Positions 52,301-59,907 of a stretch of 64,000 nucleotides of DNA are shown in pieces. Position 1 is the stretch's first letter, and the number at the start of each line of letters is the position of its first letter. The DNA comes from Lanius collurio (lineage: Eukaryota; Chordata; Aves; Passeriformes; Laniidae), in assembly GCA_020086605.1 (NCBI GenBank), contig JACBWW010000012.1:14259855-14323854 (forward strand), written 5' to 3'. The notes under the pieces are model-generated. The model searched no databases. It had not been told where the DNA came from and worked only from the letters and a program-made list of their open reading frames with translations. The position numbers and the translations under genes were made by a program.

Positions 52301-54528
52301 AGTTGTCTGGTCTTTTTCCTCCTAAGGCTTCTTATGATGAGGCAGGTGTCTGTGCTTGGGCTCTGTAACACCTGTGTAAAGCCCAAAGGAGTGCAAGGCC
52401 ACCCATGGATGTAAAATATAGTGGGGCTCTGCATCTACAATAAATTCATTGACTTTATAGCTGAAAAATGGTTGTATATGGAAAGCTAATGAATGATTGT
52501 TGTTAACCTTGATCTTTGAAGCAGTGGAGGTTACCTTCACCTGTCACCTCACCAGGAAACCACACTAGTCTGGCCCAAGCATTACTGATCCATATGAACA
52601 TAAGTGCACAGCAGATGGTCCTGCTAATTAGTGTGAAACAATCATGCTTTGTAGATAATCTTGCAGTCTCTCCTTGCATGCTTAAACCTGATGGAGTGTA
52701 TTAGTTTGAAAAAATCTGATCTTAGTTAATGAATTGCTGTTTAGTTTTGTTACCTAAGATGGTGGTAGCAATCTTGTCAGGGGGCACTTTGTTTGTGCTG
52801 GATCTTTCTCTTAAGCAGTTTTTCTCCCCACCCTCTTCTTTTTCAATAAGGCTGCTTCACTGATCCACCCCAAAGAGATCCCTCCAGAGGCCATCCTGCT
52901 AGCTGTGTATCTTGAATTACAGAATGGTAAGTTGGGAAATGTTCCATCAACCTAAATTTGGGATACAAAGGGAGGAGGGCAGTAGTCATCATTCCTACTT
53001 CATATAGAGTTGTGCCTGTATTTTGAATGATACCCTCTAGGCCCTGCCTCAGCTCCATTTTACACTGCTGTGGATCCATGGATGTGCACCTTCCCTTCCA
53101 TAGTTTACTGCCATCCTGTTCTTACACACTCCAGACTTCCTAAACGTTAATTTCCTGAGCTGAAGTTTTCTATACTTCATGCAGAAGTCAGTGGTCTCAG
53201 ATAGGCTCAGTGAAACCCCCTTGATGAGGTTTATACTAAAAAGAGGGTTTGGAAAGCTTTCTCCATTAAAAGGCAACCACAATCCAGATTTCCCAAAGAA
53301 GCCTTGTCAAGGCCTGTGTAGCAAGTATGGCAGCAAAGCTTGTAATAATGATAACTGTCTCTTCCAAAATGCCTCCTTTTGAAGGTTCGCTGCATTTGTA
53401 TGAGGGAAAAGCTCTGCATAATGGGAAACTGGAAAAGTTGCACTTGAATTCTGCAGTGTGAGCAAACCTGGTGCAGCTGGTGGTTGAAGCTGTCTCAGTT
53501 GTGGACCTGTGCCCCTTGGGGGGTACTTAATATCCAAGCATTGTGGAATGTTCTGTGTTCCTGTTCCCTTCAGTGATGTTACATTGCAGGAAGGCAGAGG
53601 ATTTGAGCATTTGCATTTGGAATTGAGACTTCTGCAAAGCTTTTCTTACAAAGATGTCTCTAAATTGGAATTTTGGGAACCTTTATTTCTGCAACAAAGA
53701 TGTACAGAGCAGAAGAGAGTAGGAAGTGGGATTTACATCCCTCACCCCCTTCCAAGTATATAACTGAAAGAGACTACAGACATTTTTTGTTCTATAAATG
53801 ACAACAAAATGGTGCAACTCTAAACTTCAGTGGAAAAAAAAGTATGAGGGAGAAATATAGTCCTCAGAACTCAGTGTCCTTTCTCCTGTAATTTTACAAG
53901 TTTAATTTTTAACAAAAAGTAAGTTTTCCATTTATATTGGTAGTTATTTGATGGGCCATACATACAGTTGAAAACCATATTTCTTTTAAAAACATGTTTT
54001 GTCCCCTTGGCATTTGCATTACTGTCTGCAATGTCGCAGTATGAGGGCATTTTGTGTGAGATCTAGAGCCTCACTGTGTAGCTGGGAGAGAGTAGAGGTG
54101 CCCTTTGGGAAATTAGAAGGTGCTTTGGCATCTTCCAGCTCTGAGGTAAAAGCTTGATGTCTTCAGCTAAGAATAGGTGGACTCAATCAAAACTATTTTC
54201 TTCAAATTTACTGTTGTCTACTGCTTTTCCTGGCCATGTCAGCATTTCACTGGAGAAGGACTGGTGTACTTGGCCTGGGTCCAGGGCTGGCTCATCAGCT
54301 CTGTCCCTGAACAGTAATTCATGTGTCATAAAATGGTGGTTTGGGTTTTTTTAAATTGAAACTTGTCTTGTAGGTAACACACAGCTGGCACTGCAGATCA
54401 TCAAGAGGAACCAGCTGCTCCCTTCTGTGAAAACACTCTCTGACATGCGGAAGAAGCCTGTTTTCCAGCCAGTCCACTCAATCCAGCCCATTCAGATGCC
54501 AGCTTTCACCACTGTTCAAAGGAAGTGA
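22332..54528 (+). CDS. CNOT10: CCR4-NOT transcription complex subunit 10 (19 coding exons)
   Basis: CNOT10 is a helical TPR-repeat protein. Together with CNOT11 it docks on the N-terminal part of the CNOT1 scaffold, forming one module of the CCR4-NOT deadenylase that shortens poly(A) tails and represses mRNAs, mostly in the cytoplasm. I joined the exons at splice sites; the frame stays open and gives 744 residues. The protein begins [16 protein letters not shown] and ends AFTTVQRK. Recognisable blocks are [11 protein letters not shown] (about 39-49), [15 protein letters not shown] (to 92), [18 protein letters not shown] (about 109-126), [31 protein letters not shown] and [18 protein letters not shown]. 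The [16 protein letters not shown] and EYDKARKCL types are TPR-like helices. Low-complexity linkers lie around residues 184-210 (Asn/Lys/Ser) and 475-530 (Gln/Asn/Ser/Lys, PPSSPLKK). Differences from the mammalian protein I remember are few and cluster at the N-terminus and in the linkers. Identification is firm. Transcript ends and alternative exons are not determined. Confidence 0.97.
23137..23400 (-). repeat. CR1 LINE 3' part, inverted
   Basis: Reverse-oriented CR1 fragment in intron 1. The recognisable steps are 'CATTGGAAGGGACTGATAAAG', 'AACCCATTCCAGTGCCCAAAC' and 'AATATCCAACCTAAACCTCCC', which are complements of the CR1 3' region. It is more diverged than the copies upstream of the promoter. 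Confidence 0.82.
25092..25149. repeat. Short imperfect tandem duplication
   Basis: The motif CAGTCTAAACA(A)GTGTTACATTA occurs at 25092-25114 and again at 25128-25149, with an extra partial unit (AACAGTGTCTAAACAG) between them. It looks like a local slippage or patch duplication. Confidence 0.85.
27907..27998 (+). CDS. CNOT10: CNOT10 coding exon 2
   Basis: 92 nt encoding residues 8-38 ([11 protein letters not shown]...ALQAFQ). It ends in phase 0 with donor GTAAGA. The [11 protein letters not shown] segment is shared with mammalian CNOT10; the last residues differ slightly from the mammalian form I recall. Confidence 0.95.
27999..30546 (+). other. CNOT10: CNOT10 intron 2
   Basis: 2.55 kb with no recognised repeat family or exon. 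The acceptor is TTTACAG ending at 30546. Confidence 0.85.
30547..30708 (+). CDS. CNOT10: CNOT10 coding exon 3
   Basis: 162 nt, residues 39-92, phase 0 at both ends. It encodes the first TPR-like pair ([15 protein letters not shown]) and the conserved [15 protein letters not shown] and [16 protein letters not shown] blocks. The donor is GTAATG. Confidence 0.97.
31204..31354 (+). CDS. CNOT10: CNOT10 coding exon 4
   Basis: 151 nt, residues 93-142 plus one base. It encodes [16 protein letters not shown] and the TPR-like [20 protein letters not shown], ending in FIEPF. The acceptor is preceded by GGGTTTTTTTCAG and the donor is GTATGT. Confidence 0.97.
32342..32487 (+). CDS. CNOT10: CNOT10 coding exon 5
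   Basis: 146 nt, residues 143-191. It encodes [20 protein letters not shown] and [19 protein letters not shown], an amphipathic helix pair typical of the TPR solenoid, then the start of the Asn/Lys linker. The donor is GTAAGC. Confidence 0.97.
33340..33426 (+). CDS. CNOT10: CNOT10 coding exon 6
   Basis: 87 nt, residues 192-220, in phase at both ends. It carries the variable [17 protein letters not shown] linker and the conserved [12 protein letters not shown] helix. Because it is symmetric, skipping it would keep the frame. The donor is GTAAGG. Confidence 0.96.
34136..34219 (+). CDS. CNOT10: CNOT10 coding exon 7
   Basis: 84 nt, residues 221-248 ([19 protein letters not shown]...NTAGN), phase 0 at both ends. 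The acceptor is TTTTTTAACAG and the donor GTAAGT. Confidence 0.97.
34963..35080 (+). CDS. CNOT10: CNOT10 coding exon 8
   Basis: 118 nt, residues 249-287 plus one base. It encodes [20 protein letters not shown] and [18 protein letters not shown], a clear TPR helix pair. The donor is GTAAAA. Confidence 0.97.
35790..35828. repeat. TA/TATG simple repeat in intron 8
   Basis: Alternating TA with interspersed TG, about 40 bp, roughly 150 bp before exon 9. Confidence 0.9.
35980..36129 (+). CDS. CNOT10: CNOT10 coding exon 9
   Basis: 150 nt, residues 288-337 plus one base. It encodes [20 protein letters not shown] and the following [14 protein letters not shown], one of the most canonical TPR motifs of the protein (W-N-L-G-Y/F-A-F-A-P pattern). 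The donor is GTAAGC. Confidence 0.97.
36130..37753 (+). other. CNOT10: CNOT10 intron 9
   Basis: 1.62 kb, roughly half of it an inverted CR1 ORF2 fragment. The stretch between exon 9 and the CR1 (36130-36489) has no recognised feature. The acceptor is TTTTCTGCAG ending at 37753. Confidence 0.88.
36490..37255 (-). repeat. CR1 LINE ORF2 fragment, inverted (endonuclease to RT linker)
   Basis: On the minus strand this is not the usual CR1 tail but an internal piece of ORF2. Recognisable peptides, in minus-strand order, are a '[17 protein letters not shown]'-like block and '[20 protein letters not shown]'. '[20 protein letters not shown]' and '[12 protein letters not shown]' follow. Next comes '[20 protein letters not shown]', then '[19 protein letters not shown]' and '[14 protein letters not shown]'. 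They belong to the C-terminal endonuclease and the linker before reverse transcriptase. Frameshifts and stops break the reading frame, so it is inactive. Being antisense to CNOT10, it would not add a CR1 polyadenylation signal to the gene. Confidence 0.88.
37754..37956 (+). CDS. CNOT10: CNOT10 coding exon 10
   Basis: 203 nt, residues 338-405, the longest coding exon. It encodes [20 protein letters not shown], then [20 protein letters not shown] and the [17 protein letters not shown] helix, two consecutive TPR-like units. The donor is GTAAGT after a GGG glycine codon. Confidence 0.97.
37957..40534 (+). other. CNOT10: CNOT10 intron 10
   Basis: 2.58 kb. I see no exon, RNA gene or named repeat. 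The acceptor has a long T tract (TTTTTTTTTTTCCTTTTAG). Confidence 0.8.
40535..40656 (+). CDS. CNOT10: CNOT10 coding exon 11
   Basis: 122 nt, residues 406-445 plus two bases. It encodes [20 protein letters not shown] and [17 protein letters not shown], a conserved non-TPR insertion. The donor is GTGAGT. Confidence 0.97.
41255..41431 (+). CDS. CNOT10: CNOT10 coding exon 12
   Basis: 177 nt, residues 446-504 plus two bases. It holds [20 protein letters not shown], the NALLLLPE helix, and the start of the disordered Gln/Asn/Ser linker ([20 protein letters not shown]). The donor is GTAAAC. Confidence 0.97.
41432..44210 (+). other. CNOT10: CNOT10 intron 12
   Basis: 2.78 kb. It includes a G/T-rich low-complexity patch at about 42510-42590 and the first copy of a 203-bp direct duplication (43252-43454) whose second copy lies just past exon 13. 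The acceptor is TTCTTATTCTAG. Confidence 0.88.
43252..43454 (+). repeat. 203-bp direct repeat, copy 1 (intron 12)
   Basis: The segment from TATTCACCA to GTTTG matches 44311-44513 base for base, apart from about nine differences including two compensating single-base indels (roughly 95-96% identity by eye). Flanks of the two copies are unrelated. I do not recognise the segment as a known transposon family, and the ends show no obvious terminal repeats. Confidence 0.95.
44211..44291 (+). CDS. CNOT10: CNOT10 coding exon 13, GC donor
   Basis: 81 nt, residues 505-531 plus two bases ([20 protein letters not shown] then KQELENL). The 3' end is fixed by the frame and by the next exon starting G-TGC-TCG (CSIL). 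Exon 13 must therefore end at ...TTAAG, followed by GCAAGT, a GC-AG intron. A nearby GT that would keep the frame is absent. The PPSSPLKK motif resembles a proline-directed phosphorylation site; that is inference. Confidence 0.95.
44311..44513 (+). repeat. 203-bp direct repeat, copy 2 (intron 13)
   Basis: Second copy of the block at 43252-43454, same orientation, 1059 bp downstream. With the first copy it brackets exon 13. Confidence 0.95.
47870..48250 (+). mobile_element. Possible ERV LTR/leader remnant
   Basis: A CpG-containing, GC-rich island inside an AT-rich intron. A poly(A)-signal-like GGGGAATAAAGGCACC (about 47897) is followed by U5-like text. A segment with GTCGCTCCCAACGTGCGACC (48032-48051) then recalls a retroviral primer-binding or leader region. 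No coding remnants of gag or pol are visible next to it, and I could not fix TG...CA ends or a target duplication. It may also be an unrelated GC-rich repeat. Confidence 0.4.
48956..49069 (+). CDS. CNOT10: CNOT10 coding exon 14
   Basis: 114 nt, residues 532-569 plus two bases. It encodes [20 protein letters not shown] and [15 protein letters not shown], a TPR unit. The donor is GTAAGT. Confidence 0.97.
49070..50407 (+). other. CNOT10: CNOT10 intron 14
   Basis: 1.34 kb, without a named repeat. A 25-bp word at 50324-50348 recurs exactly in intron 17. The acceptor is TTGCTGTTATAG. Confidence 0.8.
50324..50348 (+). repeat. 25-bp exact direct repeat, copy 1
   Basis: TTAAAAACTGCATTGCTTGACTCAC (positions 50324-50348) recurs exactly at 52078-52102, with weaker similarity for about 20 bp beyond each copy. 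Confidence 0.9.
50408..50538 (+). CDS. CNOT10: CNOT10 coding exon 15
   Basis: 131 nt, residues 570-613 plus one base. It encodes [20 protein letters not shown] and [15 protein letters not shown], a TPR helix pair, then acidic/polar linker residues SSNEQDQ. The donor is GTTAAT, weaker than the others. Confidence 0.97.
51295..51330 (+). CDS. CNOT10: CNOT10 coding exon 16 (36-nt small exon)
   Basis: 36 nt encoding [11 protein letters not shown] with its split flanking codons. The length is a multiple of three and both junctions are phase 1, so the exon can be skipped without a frame change. The acceptor is a long T tract then TTTGCAG; the donor is GTAAGT. It lies in the acidic linker before the last TPR units. 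Confidence 0.95.
51331..51427 (+). other. CNOT10: CNOT10 intron 16 (97 nt)
   Basis: A very short intron with a strong donor (GTAAGT) and a T13-rich acceptor tract ending CCACTGCAG. It is near the practical lower size for vertebrate introns. Confidence 0.93.
51428..51555 (+). CDS. CNOT10: CNOT10 coding exon 17
   Basis: 128 nt, residues 626-668. It encodes [20 protein letters not shown], then [20 protein letters not shown] and LHQ, the best TPR match near the C-terminus. The donor is GTATGA. Confidence 0.97.
52078..52102 (+). repeat. 25-bp exact direct repeat, copy 2
   Basis: Second copy of the word at 50324-50348, in intron 17, 1754 bp downstream and in the same orientation. Confidence 0.9.
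52851..52926 (+). CDS. CNOT10: CNOT10 coding exon 18
   Basis: 76 nt, residues 669-693 plus one base ([20 protein letters not shown] then LELQN). The acceptor CTTTTTCAATAAG is pyrimidine-rich but lacks the usual C/T at -3 (it has A). The frame and protein match leave no doubt about the junction. The donor is GTAAGT. Confidence 0.96.
54374..54528 (+). CDS. CNOT10: CNOT10 coding exon 19 and stop
   Basis: 155 coding nt, residues 694-744 and TGA. It encodes [20 protein letters not shown], a [16 protein letters not shown] stretch and the conserved end [10 protein letters not shown]. The same exon continues into the 3' UTR. Confidence 0.97.
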
Positions 54529-54672
54529 GGTTGTGCTTTAACCTGCTGCTGCCCTGATCATGAGGGCTTGGGATTTTGTATATTTTTTTAACCTAGGACA
54601 CCTGAGTACCCCAATTGCTGGAGTGTGTTTGTTTATGTAAATTTTTAATAAAAGATGTAAACCAAAAGACTT
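54529..54672 (+). terminator. CNOT10: CNOT10 3' UTR and polyadenylation signal
   Basis: A short 3' UTR with AATAAA at 54647-54652, 119 bp after the stop. GT-rich DNA follows (TTGTTTGTAAAGG, then GTTGGTGG), as expected for the downstream element. The cleavage site is estimated at about 54668-54675. I saw no let-7 seed match in this UTR. Confidence 0.85.
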
Positions 54673-55054
54673 GTTTGTAAAGGTTATTTCATGAATGATG
54701 GGAAGTTGGTGGCTGCTTTGAACGGGAGTGGCCATTTATTTACCAAAAAAAAAATAGTTATCCAAGTGTGTAGTTCAGCTCTTTTTGAAGAGAATAGAAG
54801 GGAGAGCAGTGAATGGAGAGAACCAGTCACCTGAACTAAAGTCCTGCTGAAATAGCAGTTGAACTGCTGTGTTGACTGCTGTTTTGACACATATGAGCCA
54901 TGCTCTTCCTCAAAGAAGAGGTAACCTGTTTCTGTTGGCCTTTTATTTTGGTTTTTTTTTTTTTTCTCCTTTTCCTGGTTTTCCTTTGCCCAGCAAAAAC
55001 ATGTAATGGTGCAGCTACAGGGGAAGTGGGTGCCTGGCTATAAGAAAAAGGTTG

Positions 55055-55200
55055 GGCTTTGGGGTTTTTTTGGTTTTTTTTTTTTTTTTGTGTGTGTGTG
55101 TGTTTGGTTGGTTGGTTTGGTCATTTTGTTGTTGTTAGGGGGTAATTTTGCTGGTTTTCTTTTTTTGCCTTTGGTTTTGTTTTGGTTGGGTTTTGGTAGT
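55055..55200 (+). repeat. G/T-rich low-complexity block
   Basis: Runs of T separated by G, including (TG)n at about 55090-55103 and repeated GGTTGGTTGG and GTTGTTGTT. The complementary A/C composition recurs on the + strand at 58609-58663, 62881-62916 and 63548-63602. Confidence 0.9.
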
Positions 55201-56039
55201 TTTTAAATCTAGTTTTCACTGTAGATGAATACTTCTTTCTTTCAAAAAAAAAAATTTCTGCCTTTTACTCAAACGAAGATGGCAGCATAATCAAGGACCC
55301 TCTGGTTACTTATTGGGAGCACAGAAGGGGAGCAGCCATCCTACCTTGGGACTTAATGCAGACATAAGATAATTGGAGCCCAGCAAGGAGCCCAGCACAT
55401 CTCCTCACAGTCCCTCCAGGGCTGGTTTGTGCCATTTCAGCTATCCTAATAATCTCCAGCACAGAGCTGAGCTACCACCTTATCTCCCTGTGCTGCTGGT
55501 GTTATACTTTGCCTCCAGCCAGCACCAAGGTCACTTTTCCAAGCAGCACTGGGATGTGGGGCCTGCAGCTTCTGCTCTCAGTCACGTGAGTGTGAGGTAA
55601 TGCAGTGTCCAGGAGAAGAAGGCAGCAGGACAGCCCTGGGCTTGTCTCCACCATCTTGCAATAGCCAGCTGACAGAAACAACAGCAAGTGTATTAAACAA
55701 CGTGCAAGTTGCAGAGTGTGTCTCCAGCAGGAAGCAGTACAGCAGCAAGCTTGAGACCTGCTACTCTCCCTCGTGTCAGATGACTGCCTGCGCTGCTTTT
55801 CAGTCCTTTCAGAATAACAAGACAGTAGCTGCCTTTTTCAGTAACTTTTCCATCACCTCAGGAGGTGCAGTGCACTCCTGGCCTCAGGTAGGGGCAAACA
55901 GTTTAGAAACACTAGGAATAAAAAAGTATCAGGAAAACGTAGGTAGCCATCACCTTTCTGAAAGCAGGGTGAAGAAAGAGCTGATACATCCTTTACGCTA
56001 AAGTAGATTGACTGATTAAATACAAAAAGGTTCGAGATG

Positions 56040-56340
56040 CTCCCTGTGTGGTCCCGGGCCCTGAATAGAGAAGATTCTTCCCCGCCCCCCCAGGAATGCG
56101 GGGCATTCACATGCAAAAGATGCTCTCGCCGTGCCCGGGCTCGATGACGGATGCAGTTGTTTCCCAGATAAGGCACATCTTATCGCACCGCATTTGCACG
56201 TGAGCCGCTGCCTTCGGCCCCCGCTCTCCCTGCCCCTGTGTCCTGAGGTGGCTCAGCCCCCACAGCAGCTCTGCCGTTCCCCCCCTACCCGTGGCACTGC
56301 CTCGCAAAGAGGGATGGATGAGCGCGGATGACGGCTTTCA
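56040..56340. promoter_or_regulatory. CpG-richer patch with clustered motifs, possible enhancer
   Basis: About 300 bp with locally raised CpG density. It contains an inverted GATA pair, GATAAG (56167-56172) facing CTTATC (56179-56184). A CATTTGCA octamer-like word (56191-56198) and a CACGTG E-box (56197-56202) follow. There is no associated exon. The regulatory reading is inference from the motif cluster alone. Confidence 0.3.
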
Positions 56341-57675
56341 GCTTCCATCGTTTACTATTCACAGAAAAGAAAAAATAAATATCAAAACCCAGCAAGGGAG
56401 GCAGCAGCCAAGGACTTGGCTTCTCCCTCCACTCCCTTTTCTCTTCCCTCAGTTGCTTTTAGTCTCTGTTAGGAAAGAAGTGAAGGTCAACTAAAACTGT
56501 GAACTGTCCTTTGATAGAAAAAGGGGGATCATGAGCAACCCAGCCTCAACAGTGGGCTAAGTTAGTAAACCCAATAATATTTATCAGGTTGGTTTGGGCC
56601 ACTTCGGGAAGGAAAGGGCTCCTGCCCCTATCCCTGTACCCTCCTCTTACCTCCAGCATCTCCTCTGCAGCCAGGCACTGGCTCATATTCCCACAGCAGG
56701 AGAAAGGGGGTGCATTCCCTTTTTTCCCCACCACACACCATAAGCTTTGTCACTACCTCAGCACTGTTCCTGCACCACTGCTGCTCTCTCTCATCAGAAC
56801 CTTTAGCTCTGCCCATGGCCCTGGTGCAAGAACAGCACTCATTCAGCAGTGTCCTAAGCCAGCTTTGGTGTTCAGTGAGCTGCTGGATTCCTGTTGTCTT
56901 CAGGGAGAGGGCACAGAAGAGCCAAGGGAATACAGAGGAATAGAGGAAGCTGGACAAGGTCACCTGGGCAGCCTTTGTCCCCACCTCCACAAGGCCTTCT
57001 CTCTCCCCTCCCACTAGAAATGATCTCTGTACTCTGACATGGTGCCAGCTGCTCCAGCAGGAAGAAAGCAATGGCCTGGTGAAGGATTTTGATGAATAGA
57101 GCACAGCATGGTGCTGAGAGCCCTACAGTTGTACAGGCCCCGAAGGCATCTTTGCTTTGAAAAGCTAAAGCAGCCAGCACTTCCAGAGCCTGGAATCCAC
57201 CTCCCTTGCTACCCATGCTGGGAATTCAGTCAGTGGCCTTAATTCTCAAACCCTGCTTTGAAGAGCATCTTACTATGCTCACTATTCCTTTTTAAACATT
57301 TTCCAAGGTAGTGAGGAAAGAGGGCAGCTTTCCACTCACCCAACTTTTGTTGACAGCCTGCCCTGTAAGATGCCAGACACACCTATTAAATGTTCTGGTG
57401 GCTTTGCTTTACACTGCCATGCAGAAGAAGCATTCTTTCAGTTGCAAAGGTGAAGGAATGGAAACCTAGAAATGGACCTGAAAAAGTTAAACCAGAAACT
57501 TTCTGGCAAAATATTGGGGAAAAAAGCATGGTGTTTGAAGCAGTGAGTTCAATATCACAACTCTTTCCTCCAGCCATGACAATGAGGACTTTTTCTAACA
57601 GCACAGACAATTAAGAGGGGCTTTTTCTTTTTTGCATCCTGATAGAAGAGAAGGCTTTTTCTGGGTAGTACAGAA

Positions 57676-57688
57676 ACACACACACACA
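57676..57688 (-). promoter_or_regulatory. GU-rich downstream element of the minus-strand poly(A) site
   Basis: (AC)n on the + strand reads UGUGUGUGUGUG in the minus-strand transcript. It begins 24 nt past the AATAAA at 57713-57718, the usual distance for the CstF-binding element. Confidence 0.75.
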
Positions 57689-57712
57689 GAGTTGCCATGA
57701 AAAAAACTCACA

Positions 57713-57718
57713 TTTATT
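57713..57718 (-). terminator. Polyadenylation signal of a convergent minus-strand gene
   Basis: TTTATT on the + strand is AATAAA on the minus strand. A GU-rich run lies at the right distance downstream, and cleavage would fall near 57690-57705. Confidence 0.75.
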
Positions 57719-58608
57719 TGATTAAACAAAAATAAAATAAACTGCATAGGAACATTTTAAAGTCCAGAGAGACACTGACTTTGTTTTAAGGCTGCCAGTA
57801 GCTGATACATCGTCTCCTTGCTACATCCTTCAGCCTTCCCTATGGACCACAAAGATACATTCAGAAGCCTCCATTAACACAAGGGTTCTAACATTTTTTT
57901 CACTTATTCTACGTAAAAGTTTGCACATAACCTGTCATGCTTTCTTCTCTTCAGTACTCAACATCTGGCAAGTAAAAATTTTATCACTTTTTGTCCAAGT
58001 AGAAATGTGATGCCATTTTTGAAGCATGGCAATTCTTGTCACAGCCTGGCTCATTTTCAATTAGATACAAAAGCTCTGAGAAGCTCATTAAAAGCAGAGC
58101 ACCGTCTGTCCTCCTGAGATACTTCATTATTGTTAGGAGAGCAGCATGATTACTCACTAAAGTAGAAAAGAAGTAACAGAAGAAGAAACCAAAAAACCAA
58201 ATCAACTCAAGATGCTCAACATGCAAAGAATGACAAGATCAGCCTGGATCCCAATGCAAACCTGCACCAAGGCAACGCTACTTATATATCAATACTTAAA
58301 TTTTTTTAAGATGGAGCATACATCTACAGCCAATTAAATGGGGGTGGAGGAGAGAAAATAATGCATGTTGACATTCGTTTCATGGGGCTGAGCTTAATTT
58401 TGTTCCAGGCTTGCAATTTCTATTTGAGTTGAATCTCAGGCAAGTGTTCAACACCCTCAGCTCCTCCAAGGACCTGTGCATGAAGTGAGCAGGGCATGAC
58501 AGGTAATGCACAGTACAAACAAGAGTCACAGATGTAAGAAACCCCCACCAACTCAGGTGACTAAGCAAACCTTACAAACTAGTTCAAAACCTCCTAGTCA
58601 TTTTAGGG

Positions 58609-58663
58609 AAAAAAAAAAAAAACAAACAAAAAAACAAACCAACCAAACCTAAAAACAAAACCC
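58609..58663 (-). repeat. A/C low-complexity tract (U/G-rich in transcript)
   Basis: A14-type run followed by CAAACAAA and CCAACCAAACC units on the + strand; in the minus-strand transcript it is U-rich with GU steps. Confidence 0.9.
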
Positions 58664-59872
58664 AGGGACATCTCTCCCTCCAAAGGAAAAACTACTATAT
58701 TGTCTGAAAAGTACTCTACAAACCTATAAAAGGACTTTTTTTTTTTTTTTTTAAACTAGTTTGGTAGTTCAAAAGGAAGTTACTTAACTACATCAGAACA
58801 CAGACACTTAACATTCAGTCAGTAAGGCTCCATGAAAAGAGCTTAAAAAATTATCTACCTGAGTTTGTAAGTTGATACAATCATTAATATAAGGTCTAAG
58901 ACCATGCAGGTACACAAAGCATTTTTAGAACCATTATTGGTTGAACAATGATGGAAAAAGATGCCAGTCTGGCTTGTTAACCCGTAAGATCACTTAGAGA
59001 CATCAATGTACATTTCCCACCATAACATTTACCAAACCCAACATAGCCTATTGTTATTAGGGGTCTCCTGTACCCACTTCTGCCACCCCTTATTATGAAC
59101 TGGGGAGAAAAAAGGATTTTTTTTTTTTTCCCCCCGATAGAGTAGTCTGAAAATGTGCTTCTGCAACCTTACTCCACAGGTAAAACAGGGGGTATGTTGC
59201 ACATCACTACTAAACTTGCTTAAAACCCCAAGACACTGGTTTTAAACTGCCTCTCCTGAGTATGTCTGAACCTAAGCTGCCCTCCAGGAATAGGAACTTG
59301 ATTGCTTTGTCATGGTGGAAAAAATCCCATTGAGTCAAGCAAGCTACCAATACAATCACCAAGTCAATAAAATAAAAAATCAGGACCTTTTTCACTTCAA
59401 GCATTTGGTATAGCATTGTGTTTACAGCAATCACAACACCAGTCTTCCCAAACAGGACACATTGGTAGGCGTGCATAAAAATTTTTCTCTTGTAGAGAGA
59501 AGACCTAAAGGTCTTATGGACATAAGAAGACTGCAAATGACCATGAAATATGTCACATCAGCCAGTAGTGTCATAATACTGAACAAAGTTTACACTTCCA
59601 TACCTCGTAGTGGAACCAGAACAAACTCAAAAGCATTTCACGTCTCAGTCCAGTTTGCCTGAACATTTGGTTTTATTTACAGATTCTCTAGCAAGGGCAG
59701 CTTAATATCTCCATAGGCAGGCAGCAAAAACAAAAGCAAACAAAAGCAAGCAGTCACCATATAGTACACACTTAGTATCTCTGTTTCAATTAAAATGCTT
59801 TTCCAACAGGCAGGATGAATCCTCCCCCCAGGCAGATTCTCAACTATTTCCCAAACCTGTCTGATGCTAAAT

Positions 59873-59880
59873 TGAGGTAG
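59873..59880 (-). promoter_or_regulatory. let-7 target site 1 (8-mer)
   Basis: TGAGGTAG on the + strand equals let-7 nucleotides 1-8, so the minus-strand RNA has CUACCUCA, a perfect seed match with A opposite position 1. Confidence 0.6.
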
Positions 59881-59899
59881 ATGATTTACTTCTGCAAAG

Positions 59900-59907
59900 T
59901 GAGGTAG
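59900..59907 (-). promoter_or_regulatory. let-7 target site 2 (8-mer)
   Basis: Second TGAGGTAG, 27 nt from the start of the previous one, within the distance at which paired miRNA sites act cooperatively. Confidence 0.6.

Larger units (their letters stand above)
54680..57690. other. Intergenic gap between two converging 3' ends
   Basis: About 3 kb between the CNOT10 poly(A) site and the poly(A) site of the minus-strand gene. It holds a G/T low-complexity block (55055-55200), a moderately GC-rich stretch (about 55370-55700) and a CpG-richer patch (56040-56340). Open frames of 100-158 codons on both strands between 55600 and 57220 show no domain, no consistent codon pattern and no partner exon. 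I treat them as chance. Confidence 0.6.

Noticed and set aside
56628..57104. A 158-codon minus-strand open frame in the intergenic gap
   Set aside because: Overlapping + strand frames of similar length exist. There is no recognisable domain and no splice partners, and it lies beyond the poly(A) site of the minus-strand gene.
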